Assembly (NCBI RefSeq): GCF_005405385.1
Contig: NZ_BJDY01000008.1
Location: 1 to 64,000, forward strand
Length of the DNA stretch: 64,000 bases
From: Lactiplantibacillus mudanjiangensis
GTDB lineage: Bacteria > Bacillota > Bacilli > Lactobacillales > Lactobacillaceae
Direction of reading: 5' to 3'
Positions 8,085-15,492 of this stretch are shown in pieces. A program made the translations under genes and the position numbers. The first letter of the stretch is position 1. Every line of letters starts with the position of its first letter. The notes under the pieces are model-generated. The model was not told the origin of the DNA. It worked only from the letters and a program-made list of their open reading frames with translations, and searched no databases.

Positions 8085-8864
8085 ATGCGACAATCAGCAG
8101 TATTAGAAAGGGCGCTACAGCTTGCCAGCGATGGTATTGCAGTATTTCCCTTTACGCCTGATAGTAAAGTACCATTAAAGAACAGCCGTGGTTATCTGGA
8201 CGCCACGACTGACCAACAGACTATTGCGGGGTGGTTTGAACACGTACCAAGGGCAAACCTTGGTATGCGGTTAGATGCATCGGGCTTGCTAGTGGTAGAC
8301 GTTGACCGCCATGGCAAGACTGACGGTGTACAGACTTTGAAACAACTTAAAGATCAAGGCAAGCAATTGCCGGCGGCTACTTATATTGAGCAGACTCCCA
8401 ATAACGGGCTGCATTACTTTTTTAAGTACAATATAGAGTTGCCGATTAAACGGAAAATAGGTTTATACCCCGGCATTGATATGCTGGCGGATTTTGTGTT
8501 AATTGCGCCTAGCGTTGTTAACGGCAGTGCTTATAGGGCTATTGAACCTATGAACGAGATTGCTACGGCGCCCCAGTGGTTACTTAATGATTTGTTACCC
8601 AGTAAACGGACAAACAGGACACCAGCGCACGCCACGCACATTCGTAAAACATGGGCAGGCAGCGTATTGGATGATTTAGTTACTGGCACCAGCGAGGGCA
8701 GCCGTAACAGTTATCTGACGTCCTTGGTAGGCAAATTACTACGGACAGGGTGCCAGAGTGCGACCGCTTATGAGTTATTGCAACTGGCTAACGATCACTT
8801 ACAGCCACCGTTACCAGATAAAGAGGTTAACACTATTTTCAAGTCAATCATCAAGCGGATTTAG
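8085..8864 (+). CDS. bifunctional primase/polymerase (prim-pol) of the island
   Basis: The 259-residue protein starts with a prim-pol (archaeo-eukaryotic primase type) domain: GIAVFPFTPDSK near 17-28, a metal-binding DxD (LVVDVDRHG, D72 and D74), and GLHYFFKY near 112. The last 70 residues match a primase C-terminal helical domain (GSRNSYLTSLVGKLLRTGC). It would lay primers for island replication with the VapE-type helicase encoded immediately downstream; in many islands the two activities are fused in one protein. ATG 8085 has AGGATGG about 8 nt upstream; ATG 8073 has no room for a ribosome site. Confidence 0.85.
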   Translation: MRQSAVLERALQLASDGIAVFPFTPDSKVPLKNSRGYLDATTDQQTIAGWFEHVPRANLGMRLDASGLLVVDVDRHGKTDGVQTLKQLKDQGKQLPAATYIEQTPNNGLHYFFKYNIELPIKRKIGLYPGIDMLADFVLIAPSVVNGSAYRAIEPMNEIATAPQWLLNDLLPSKRTNRTPAHATHIRKTWAGSVLDDLVTGTSEGSRNSYLTSLVGKLLRTGCQSATAYELLQLANDHLQPPLPDKEVNTIFKSIIKRI

Positions 8865-8877
8865 AGGAGGTGAGGAC

Positions 8878-10305
8878 GTGGCAGGCGATGAAGAACTTAA
8901 ACAGGCGATGAAAGACAGAGACAAACGAATTAGTAAAGTAACACCGCTAAAAGGTTTGGAATGGCAAGACAAGCTAAGGAAGACGGATAGTGGCGGTATT
9001 AAACGGGGATCGCTTGTTAATATCCGTCTGTATATTGAAAACGATCCTAACTTAAAAAACGTGTTAGCCTACGATGCGTTTTCCGAAAAGATTGTTAAAC
9101 TACGATCCAACAAGGCAACCGGATTACTAAAGGGTGATTGGCAAGACACCGATGACTCATTATTGCGGGCTTACTTGGATGAACAATACAATATTTTATT
9201 TTCAAAAGATAATTTACTAGATGCCACTATTAAAGTAGCTAGGCTAAATTCGTTTAATCCCGTCAAGGATCGTATCGAGGCTGTTAAGTGGGATGGCAAG
9301 TCACGAGCTGAAACGTTCTTTATTGACTATTTAGGAGCGGAGGATAACCACTATACACGGATGGTTACAAGAAAATGGTTAAGCGGTGCTGTAGCTCGTG
9401 TTTATCATCCCGGTATTAAGTTTGAGATCATTCCTATGTTGGACGGTGGTCAAGGACTGGGAAAAAGTACCACGGTTAAGAATCTGTACCCTGACTACTT
9501 TAGCGACAGTCTAAAGACCATGGGAAAACAAAAGGATGACTATCAAAAGTTATTAGGAAGTTGGATCATTGAACTTGCAGAGTTGTCCGCAATGCAAAAA
9601 ACGGATATTGAGACCATGAAGAACTTTACTAGTGCGACATCGGACTATTACCGCAATAGCTACGGTCATTTTGCTAGCCAGCATCCCCGAAAAAGTGTTT
9701 TTGTTGGTTCAACTAATCAGCATGACTTTTTAAAGGATGTTACTGGAGAACGGCGTTTCTATCCGATAAGGTGCGGCATCAACCCATCAATTAAGAATCC
9801 ATTGAAACCAGATAAAAACGATATTTTGCAACTACTTGCGGAGGTTAAGCTGTGGGTAGATGCTGGTGAAAAGCTGTACTTTGATAGTCAGACACTAAAA
9901 GAGGCTAAGCCATACCAGCAAGAAGCCCAAGTTGTAGATCCGATGAAAGATGCCATTACAGATTACCTTGAAATGATGGTGCCTACTAATTGGAATAAGT
10001 TAACAGTTAGCGTAAAGCACTCGTATTTTACTGCAATTCAAAACGGTGAAAGCATTCCTAATAATTGGCTAAATAACCAATTAGAGAAAGAGCGGGAACC
10101 AATGCAGCATACGACTACCCGCGAAATATTAGCGGTTGTTTTTGATAAGCAAACTGAGAAGTATCTCGGTGGTAGGACTAATAGCGAGGCTAAGCGAATA
10201 AAGCTAATCATGGATAATATGTCTGGCTGGCAATATAAAGCTAATATTGTAACCAATGGAAGGCGTGGACGAGGCTACCAACGTAGTAATAATAGTGCTT
10301 TATAA
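8878..10305 (+). CDS. VapE-type (virulence-associated E) SF3-like helicase
   Basis: The 475-residue protein is the replicative ATPase of the island. Walker A GGQGLGKST is at residues 190-198, a Walker B-like segment WIIELAEL at 229-236, a sensor GSTN at 277-280, and an arginine finger region TGERRFYPI at 289-297. VapE-family proteins in staphylococcal and streptococcal islands unwind the origin that lies next to their gene; here an iteron array begins 6 nt after the stop. Start GTG 8878 has GAGGAGG (8864-8870) 7 nt upstream, while the longer frame overlaps the primase gene by 100 nt. Confidence 0.9.
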   Translation: MAGDEELKQAMKDRDKRISKVTPLKGLEWQDKLRKTDSGGIKRGSLVNIRLYIENDPNLKNVLAYDAFSEKIVKLRSNKATGLLKGDWQDTDDSLLRAYLDEQYNILFSKDNLLDATIKVARLNSFNPVKDRIEAVKWDGKSRAETFFIDYLGAEDNHYTRMVTRKWLSGAVARVYHPGIKFEIIPMLDGGQGLGKSTTVKNLYPDYFSDSLKTMGKQKDDYQKLLGSWIIELAELSAMQKTDIETMKNFTSATSDYYRNSYGHFASQHPRKSVFVGSTNQHDFLKDVTGERRFYPIRCGINPSIKNPLKPDKNDILQLLAEVKLWVDAGEKLYFDSQTLKEAKPYQQEAQVVDPMKDAITDYLEMMVPTNWNKLTVSVKHSYFTAIQNGESIPNNWLNNQLEKEREPMQHTTTREILAVVFDKQTEKYLGGRTNSEAKRIKLIMDNMSGWQYKANIVTNGRRGRGYQRSNNSAL

Positions 10306-10310
10306 AAATA

Positions 10311-10500
10311 CCCGTGTATAGTGTGTAACCCGTGTGAAAACTGGTATATAGGGATTTGTGAATAGAATTACGTGTGTAGAACGTGTGTTAACGTGTGTAA
10401 AGATAAATTACACACGTTAACACGGCATAAACACAGGTTGTTAACGATAGAGATACTGCTACATCAGCGATTTGAGCACCTACACAGGTACACACGTATT
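10311..10500. other. iteron-rich presumed replication origin of the island
   Basis: The octamer CGTGTGTA and close variants occur on the plus strand near 10313, 10331, 10371, 10382 and 10392, and in inverse (TACACACG) at 10409 and 10489 with variants near 10421 and 10481. The core is a perfect inverted repeat, TTAACGTGTGTAA (10388-10400) and TTACACACGTTAA (10408-10420), around a 7-nt AT-rich centre. In SaPI-type islands the origin lies just after the helicase gene and is built of such repeats. No gene fits this stretch. Confidence 0.75.
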
Positions 10501-10541
10501 AACAAGTAATAAGTAGTAAAAAAGACTAGGAGAGTGAAACT

Positions 10542-10913
10542 ATGTCATTAACAATGATTGAGTATAAGGTACTGAATATCATGCCACGGGGTGCTGGATA
10601 TCCAGTAACAACGCGCAATATTTGTAAAGCAACCCAATTAAGTGAACGTGAGGTTAGGGGCGCCATTAGTGATTTAATCAGTCTGTATGGCGTACCCATT
10701 GTAGCGAACCGTAGCGGTCGTAATACCGGTATGTTTATTGCAACCGATGCGGCCGAGTTAAATATTGGTATTGCGAGTTATAAAACGCAAGTCACCACAA
10801 TGAACGCCCGTATTAAAGCGATAGAACGTGCAAACTTGGACGGCTGGCAACTGGCTTTAAAACCTGACATTAAACGCCTAGAAGCGCAATCACGGCATGT
10901 TCAAGGAGCATAA
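10542..10913 (+). CDS. winged-helix DNA-binding protein of the island
   Basis: The 123-residue protein has an N-terminal winged-helix unit (MIEYKVLNIMPRGAG, then TRNICKATQLSEREVRGAISDL, residues 4-45) and a helical C-terminal tail. Phage and satellite proteins with this shape are often small regulators; it could also bind the neighbouring iterons or take part in packaging. GGAGAG lies about 9 nt before ATG 10542. It is the last gene of the rightward operon and a terminator follows. The exact function is not recognised. Confidence 0.7.
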   Translation: MSLTMIEYKVLNIMPRGAGYPVTTRNICKATQLSEREVRGAISDLISLYGVPIVANRSGRNTGMFIATDAAELNIGIASYKTQVTTMNARIKAIERANLDGWQLALKPDIKRLEAQSRHVQGA

Positions 10914-10930
10914 TTGAATAAAGAGCCATT

Positions 10931-10970
10931 AAAAGCCATCATCCGTAATAGCTAGGGTGATGGCTTTATT
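10931..10970 (+). terminator. terminator of the island replication operon
   Basis: AAAGCCATCA (10933-10942) pairs with TGATGGCTTT (10958-10967), followed by ATT. The T run is short, but the position directly after the last operon gene supports it. Confidence 0.65.
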
Positions 10971-11470
10971 AATAATATGCAACAACTGTACCTTTAGTAC
11001 GCTTGTAACCTGATCGTTTCAAAGAGATTGGATAAACCTCATTAATATTTGATAGTTTTGTTCAAAAAAGTACGAAACTTCATTTAAGTGGTCAACTACC
11101 TGACAAAACCTGACATTTTTCTGATGCAAGTAGGTGCACTCTTTTTGGCTTTGTGCGCACCATATAGTGTTAAGCTACCAGCGTATTACTGCAACCCTAG
11201 ACTGCTAAATACTGGTAATTGTACGTATTAATCGGGGTAATCAGATACGATAAAACGATACTGACATTTCTGACGCCCTAAAAAGAAAATATGGAAATAC
11301 TTTTAGGGTATGGTATCAATGTACGATAGGACAGTATATTGTTAAGCTATTAATAATTTGGACTATAATATAACCGCTAGCCATTATCTAAATAGTCGGG
11401 GTGGCCAGTTTAGATATAGCGGTAAGCATCGGTTGGTAGATGTGGATAGCGATGGCTAGTAATAGTAGCA

Positions 11471-11528
11471 TGCTATAATTAGGATGCTGAGCAAATCACA
11501 GCGCGCCTTACGGGGTGGCGCTTTTTTT
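11471..11528 (+). ncRNA. candidate very short RNA: extended -10 promoter followed by terminator
   Basis: TGCTATAAT (11471-11479) is a perfect extended -10 element. Only about 15-25 nt after the expected start site a GC-rich hairpin begins (AGCGC near 11500 with GCGCT near 11518), followed by seven T. A transcript of about 45 nt would result. It could be a small RNA or just an attenuator for something lost. Confidence 0.35.
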
Positions 11529-11730
11529 AGTTTCTAGATGGTAAATCAGGAAACAAACAACACAGATTTAAGTGTAGAAATGCTGTCATGATAGTATTTG
11601 TTAGTATTAATTGAATCGGAGCGTTACGAAACAGGTGAAATTGAATTATCGAAATAATTTAGCACAAAACAAACGTTGAAATGCCGTGGTAATGGATTTT
11701 ATAGGTGATGTTGGCACGGCTTGATGGTAA

Positions 11731-11764
11731 AAAGAGCGCTCCTTTTAATCGGAGCGCTTTTATA
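11731..11764 (+). terminator. terminator hairpin in the gene-poor segment
   Basis: AGCGCTCC (11735-11742) pairs with GGAGCGCT (11751-11758), flanked by A on the left and TTTTAT on the right, so it may work in both directions. No gene clearly ends here, which suggests a lost or non-coding transcript upstream. Confidence 0.6.
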
Positions 11765-11995
11765 TCCTTTAGTCGATGCATGTAAGGTGGAATATGGTGG
11801 TATTTTAAAACTGAAAGAGGTGCAGCAGGGATGCACTAATAAAATAGTCATTACAACGTTTCTAAGTGACGGCATACTTACAAAAGCTGCCATTTTATGG
11901 CATGAATTAGAAATGTAGCCACCCTAAGAAAACCTAAGTTTGCTAGGGCGTAGTTGCGGTTACGGCCTTAAAACGTAAAGTGATTTGATGCAACA

Positions 11996-12026
11996 CGATG
12001 CAACGCTAGGTTAAAACGTTGCATCG
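11996..12026. repeat. inverted repeat CGATGCAACG / CGTTGCATCG
   Basis: CGATGCAACG (11996-12005) is perfectly inverted at 12017-12026 with 11 nt between; a further GATGCAAC lies at 11987-11994. No T run follows, so a protein-binding site or RNA structure is more likely than a terminator. Confidence 0.55.
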
Positions 12027-12204
12027 GTTAAACAGTGTGCTAATGTTGTTATTGGTAGGGCCAGTAAGCGTTAGTCGTAATGATCGCGAGTGAGGGTATA
12101 GAATGTATTGCTGAACTGAATTAGCTAGTGCAATAATTAAACCGGAGATATTGAAGCCCCTAAAAAAGGCGATGCAAAATAAAAAAACCATCCGCTAAGA
12201 TGAT

Positions 12205-12231
12205 TTTATGTAGTGCCCGCCAGCGTGATTT
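12205..12231 (+). repeat. 27-bp direct repeat, left copy, flanking the cargo
   Basis: Identical over 27 bp to 13664-13690, with core GTGCCCGCCAGCGTGA. The two copies enclose 1432 bp holding the three cargo genes. Confidence 0.85.
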
Positions 12232-12440
12232 TTTGAATACCATTGATATTATCGCTATTGTATTCTATTGGTTGTCCATAACCCACAAATGGCTGATATA
12301 ACAAGTGCTCTGATGCTTATTATATCTATTTGAAACTCATTAATGAGGATAGCGAAAGTGAATACTGAATTACGTTTAGAACGTGCTTGTTTATATTAAA
12401 ATTGATAAGTATTCGCTTTTAGAAAAGAGGAACGAAAAAT

Positions 12441-12740
12441 ATGAAATCATACATAAATAACCATATTTACAAAGCAATAATTAATATTCCGATTTTGTTA
12501 ATTCCAATGGATTATTTGATATCGACAATTATGAATCTTAATGATGACCATTTGCCCAGGCCTAACCCCGTTACTAAATATTACGCAATTACTGTAATAG
12601 CTAATTTTGGTACGATGCTTATTTACTACTTAGTTGACTTGGTTCTAAGTGAGAAAGAGATGACTTTGGAAAAGTGGTTATTGAATAATATACTATTCAG
12701 GCATGTTGATAAGTGGTCTTATAACGTTTATGTTTTGTAA
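12441..12740 (+). CDS. small membrane protein, island cargo
   Basis: Not recognised. The 99-residue product has two hydrophobic segments (about 12-30 and 48-70) and a basic, aromatic tail. AGAGGAA lies about 8 nt before ATG 12441. It is strikingly AT-rich compared with the replication genes, which suggests separate acquisition. It lies between the two 27-bp repeats and is convergent with the repair genes. A role in phage resistance or in host membrane function is possible but not shown. Confidence 0.5.
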   Translation: MKSYINNHIYKAIINIPILLIPMDYLISTIMNLNDDHLPRPNPVTKYYAITVIANFGTMLIYYLVDLVLSEKEMTLEKWLLNNILFRHVDKWSYNVYVL

Positions 12741-12833
12741 GTCTTATGGATTATAGTGGCTATTTTTTGCCTTTTCAGCACATATAATTATCGGACTTGC
12801 AGACTTTGAATACGTGTTCAGTAAATATAAAGA

Positions 12834-13220
12834 CTACTTATTTTTATGTGAATCAGGCTTTATAATGACAGCTTTCTGTGCTAGGTTTTCTAAACACTCT
12901 TGTAAATAGGCACTATTGTGCTCTGGGTAAATTGGTGTTGTTAGAGGGCAAGGAATTGCCGTATTATATGGCAAACATTTTTGACCACGATAGCAGGGGT
13001 CATACCAAACTGAATTAGGATGGTAGCCACGTTTTTTCATTTCATCCATGACTAAAATATGATATTGAAATAGTTTATATGGTGAGTACGTAAATACATA
13101 ATTAACAGTAGCATGTTTTCTACCCCAGCCATTGCCCCGCAGTGCTGTAATCTCTCGGTGTTGTCCTAATAGTTGCTGACGAGGCAATTTAGTAATTAGT
13201 GATTGATGCCAAAGTCTCAT
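12834..13220 (-). CDS. pyrimidine-dimer DNA glycosylase-like protein (Pyr_excise family)
   Basis: The 128-residue protein begins MRLWHQSLITKLPRQQLLGQ and continues HREITALRGNGWGRKH, the conserved N-terminus of the small family related to T4 endonuclease V that bacteria carry as a UV-damage glycosylase (Pfam Pyr_excise type). T4-type enzymes cut the glycosyl bond of cyclobutane dimers and nick the strand. The start is ATG 13220, which has AGGAGG 7 nt upstream; the longer frame to 13241 would swallow that site. It follows the YbgA gene by 10 nt in the same direction, forming a two-gene unit. The family call rests on recognised motifs; activity is inferred. Confidence 0.72.
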   Translation of the reverse strand: MRLWHQSLITKLPRQQLLGQHREITALRGNGWGRKHATVNYVFTYSPYKLFQYHILVMDEMKKRGYHPNSVWYDPCYRGQKCLPYNTAIPCPLTTPIYPEHNSAYLQECLENLAQKAVIIKPDSHKNK

Positions 13221-13230
13221 AGTAAGCCTC

Positions 13231-13599
13231 CTATAGCTCATTAATAAGTCGAGAATTGAGTAAGTAAGTTACCTTGTACTTAATAGCTAGCAGTTTCAAA
13301 AAGGAGCCCAGCTCATTATTTTCCGGTGTAAGTTTAGTCAATAAAATGAGATAGGTCTTTTTTTCATCCGCTGTGCAAATCTTTTTAAAGTAGCCCCAGA
13401 CGTGTTGATATGCTGTAGTTAAGGTTTGCTTAGTTGGTTCTATTAACTCAGTAGAAGCGATAATCTTATCAAGAGCCTGTTCTTTATCTGTAGACCAGTC
13501 GTTGTTTTTAGCTAGTTGACGGATGTCGTTATATGCTTGCTGTGAATGAGCCATAATCCAATACTTGTTGTAAGCCCATTTCTTTTGCCATGATTCCAA
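13231..13599 (-). CDS. YbgA family protein (DUF1722)
   Basis: The 122-residue protein shows the DUF1722 pattern: WAYNKYWIMAHSQQAYNDIRQ near residues 8-28, a helical centre, and TLTTAYQHVWGYFKK near 59-73. In enterobacteria the same domain is encoded beside DNA photolyase, and here it is paired with a dimer glycosylase-like gene, so a link to UV-damage handling is plausible. The start codon appears to be TTG 13599 with GAAAGAAG upstream; there is no in-frame ATG close by. It is the first gene of a leftward two-gene cargo operon. Confidence 0.72.
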   Translation of the reverse strand: MESWQKKWAYNKYWIMAHSQQAYNDIRQLAKNNDWSTDKEQALDKIIASTELIEPTKQTLTTAYQHVWGYFKKICTADEKKTYLILLTKLTPENNELGSFLKLLAIKYKVTYLLNSRLINEL

Positions 13600-13663
13600 A
13601 TAATACAGCTTCTTTCAATAATTAGTATATATCGAGTTTAACAGAAAAAACTTGTTTAAATAA

Positions 13664-13690
13664 TTTATGTAGTGCCCGCCAGCGTGATTT
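13664..13690 (+). repeat. 27-bp direct repeat, right copy, flanking the cargo
   Basis: Perfect copy of 12205-12231, in the same orientation, just upstream of the YbgA-glycosylase pair. Confidence 0.85.
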
Positions 13691-13733
13691 AGTTGTCTGG
13701 AGCTATGTGTAAAAATACTTTTTTGAGATGAAA

Positions 13734-13752
13734 TGCACCAAAAAGTGCACCA
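13734..13752 (+). promoter_or_regulatory. integrase arm-type site repeats, right end
   Basis: TGCACCA at 13734-13740 and 13746-13752 repeats the spacing found at the left end (3438 and 3450), 63-81 bp inside attR. Confidence 0.6.
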
Positions 13753-13814
13753 CGGATATAATTAAAGAACTAAAAATGCTTGTAATCATTGATATATCAG
13801 CATTGTTATTGCTT

Positions 13815-13841
13815 GCTGGTTCGAACCCAGCTAGCCCAACT
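13815..13841 (+). other. attR core (partial tRNA-Gln 3' end)
   Basis: Second copy of the 27-bp core. It is only a tRNA fragment, with no D-arm or anticodon, left behind by integration. Confidence 0.85.
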
Positions 13842-13845
13842 AACA

Positions 13846-13873
13846 AGCAGTCACTACGGTGGCTGCTTTTTTT
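13846..13873 (+). terminator. displaced terminator of the tRNA-Tyr/tRNA-Gln unit
   Basis: AGCAGTCAC (13846-13854) pairs with GTGGCTGCT (13859-13867), then seven T. Before integration it would have followed tRNA-Gln directly. Confidence 0.75.
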
Positions 13874-14002
13874 GTGTTCATGCGTTTTTGATGAATTTAT
13901 ATTCTTTTTTGGTGGCGATTACATAAATCAAATTAAACGTCATCATTTGTCGGTTAAGTGCTATGATACTAACATAGTGTAAAACAATGATGAGGGGGTG
14001 TC

Positions 14003-14947
14003 ATGATGACCAATACGGAACGTGTCATTAATGTCTTGCTGGATCTGCTACATGGTGAAGCGATGACGGCTGAAACGTTGGCGGCGAAATATCAAGTGAC
14101 GTCGCGGACAATTCAACGAGATCTAAAAAGCCTGCGGGATTTGCTAGCTAAAAATGACCCTGATTACACGTATCGTCATGAAGGTCGTCATTATCAACTC
14201 ACACCTACTAATCAATTACAGCCGGCAGCAGTCTTAGCCATTTTAAAGATCCTGATTGGGTCACGGGCATTAGGTCGGTCCGAGTTAGACTTAATGATGA
14301 CTGATCTATTAGCGCTGTTAGCGCCAGATGCACGCGACCAAACCAAGAAATTATGTCTCGCAACGTTGAATCAATACTTACCGGTGGGTGCCGGTCAGCA
14401 AGATTTGTTGCCACGGATACAACAATTTGCGGATTGGATTGCGACTAGAACAACGTTAACGTTCACGTATCAACATGGAACTAGTCTAGGTATCCAAGAT
14501 GAAAGCGGACTACCAATTGGGTTGTATTTTGACAACTTCTATTTTTACGTGATTATGTATAGTGATAAAAATCCGCATCGGATCTATCGATTGGATCGAT
14601 TTAGTAACTTACAAGCCTCAACTGCCGACAAATTCAAACTGGATTATCAACGCAAGATTGATGAAGGCCGATTTAACAATAAAACGTATTTGTTACATGG
14701 TGGCAATGAAGTGACCTATCAATTTCGGTATTGGGCCTTGCCGCAAACGGCGCTTGATCGACTACCGCATTCACGAATTGTGAGCTATTATCCTGACAAT
14801 AGTGTTTTAATTGAAGCTGATTCATTTGAACAGGGTGCTTTGATGTGGATTTTAAGTCAGGCTGAGCATCTTCAAGTGATTGCACCGCCATCATTAATTG
14901 AACAAGTGAAATCACTCTATCGCAGTGCTCTCGCACGTTATCAATAA
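14003..14947 (+). CDS. WYL-domain transcriptional regulator (YafY/DeoR type)
   Basis: The 314-residue protein has an N-terminal helix-turn-helix (AETLAAKYQVTSRTIQRDLKSL, residues 22-43) of the HTH_11/DeoR type and a C-terminal WYL-type sensing domain with its extension (residues 140-310, with FYFYVIMYSDKNPHRIYRLDRF). Such regulators bind DNA and sense a small ligand or nucleic acid. A clear paralogue is encoded at 16771, sharing YW-PQTALDRLPHS-I near the C-terminus. GAGGGGG precedes the double ATG at 14003/14006. A strong terminator follows, so the gene is monocistronic. The regulated genes are unknown. Confidence 0.82.
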   Translation: MMTNTERVINVLLDLLHGEAMTAETLAAKYQVTSRTIQRDLKSLRDLLAKNDPDYTYRHEGRHYQLTPTNQLQPAAVLAILKILIGSRALGRSELDLMMTDLLALLAPDARDQTKKLCLATLNQYLPVGAGQQDLLPRIQQFADWIATRTTLTFTYQHGTSLGIQDESGLPIGLYFDNFYFYVIMYSDKNPHRIYRLDRFSNLQASTADKFKLDYQRKIDEGRFNNKTYLLHGGNEVTYQFRYWALPQTALDRLPHSRIVSYYPDNSVLIEADSFEQGALMWILSQAEHLQVIAPPSLIEQVKSLYRSALARYQ

Positions 14948-14956
14948 CAATAACTA

Positions 14957-15003
14957 AGAAGCGTTCCACAATTTCTCGTTGAAATTTGTGGAACGCTTTT
15001 TAG
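14957..15003 (+). terminator. bidirectional terminator
   Basis: AAGCGTTCCACAA (from 14957) pairs with TTGTGGAACGCTT (ending near 14999), followed by T. It lies between convergent genes and has A residues on its left side. Confidence 0.8.
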
Positions 15004-15009
15004 TTGTGC

Positions 15010-15321
15010 TTAAAATTGGACCCGTAAATCACCAACGCCGGCAGTGGTCCATTTATAACCACCAGAACGGGCTAATCGCATTAATCGATTGATACGATCA
15101 CCGTTAGCTGAGCCTAGTGGATTATGACCGTCCATGGTCCAAATGAAAATACCGTTCATCGTTTTGGCCGCGATGACTTGTGCTGGCATTTTCCCCGCAT
15201 CGAGGTACTTAGCAGCGGTTAACAGGGTCTTTTTAATATGATCGTCAATTGGCTGATCATAAACATCATTATAGATGGCATCAACTAGCGCAAAAACCTC
15301 GTCATGAATCATATCTGACAT
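15010..15321 (-). CDS. hypothetical small helical protein, possibly bacteriocin-immunity-like
   Basis: Not firmly recognised. The 103-residue product is soluble and mostly helical in its first 60 residues, ending in a glycine-containing tail. Size and the helical pattern (IDDHIKKTLLTAAKYLDAG) resemble class II bacteriocin immunity proteins (four-helix bundles), but no bacteriocin gene lies near, so this is only a suggestion. ATG 15321 is preceded by GGGGGG-type purines. It stands alone and convergent to the WYL gene. Confidence 0.6.
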   Translation of the reverse strand: MSDMIHDEVFALVDAIYNDVYDQPIDDHIKKTLLTAAKYLDAGKMPAQVIAAKTMNGIFIWTMDGHNPLGSANGDRINRLMRLARSGGYKWTTAGVGDLRVQF

Positions 15322-15492
15322 TTGAACGCCCCCCGTAGATTAAAATTTCCCCAGTATAGTTGCCGAAAACATGTCCGTCAATGCCACTGATGCATAAATT
15401 TTTTGACTTTTTTCGCGTCAACCACAAAAACGACATAAGGTGTCGCATCACTATGCTAGAATATGGCCATTAGTTAATAAGGGAGCGGCGGC

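Larger units (their letters stand above)
10971..12204. other. gene-poor segment of the island
   Basis: No reading frame longer than about 65 codons with a credible ribosome site was found. The segment holds a hairpin (CCCTAAAA near 11276 with TTTTAGGG near 11303), a possible promoter TTGTTA-19-TATAAT (11339-11369), the short transcription unit at 11471-11528, a terminator at 11731-11764 and an inverted repeat at 11996-12026. It may contain packaging or regulatory sequences; none is proved. Confidence 0.5.
3291..13841. mobile_element. satellite-like island (PICI architecture) integrated in tRNA-Gln
   Basis: The island is bounded by a perfect 27-bp direct repeat (3291-3317 and 13815-13841) that includes the tRNA-Gln 3' end. 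Gene order matches Gram-positive phage-inducible chromosomal islands: leftward integrase and repressor, then rightward cro, Rha regulator, excisionase-like HTH protein, small genes, primase-polymerase and VapE-type helicase, with an iteron region just after the helicase gene. No capsid, tail, portal or terminase gene was found, so it would depend on a helper phage for particles. The right end carries cargo. Calling it a phage satellite is inference from this architecture; mobilisation has not been seen. Confidence 0.8.

Noticed and set aside
11082-11165. TGCACC-like words resembling integrase arm sites in the middle of the island
   Set aside because: Only partial matches without the 12-bp spacing, and far from either att core.
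11721-11918. 65-codon frame in the island's gene-poor segment
   Set aside because: It starts within a terminator hairpin, has no ribosome site and no recognisable motif.
12006-12191. Leftward 61-codon frame near the inverted repeat
   Set aside because: No start signal, low similarity to any protein pattern and it crosses the inverted repeat.
13728-13982. 84-codon frame across the right end of the island
   Set aside because: It runs through arm sites, the attR tRNA fragment and a terminator; no ribosome site and no protein character.
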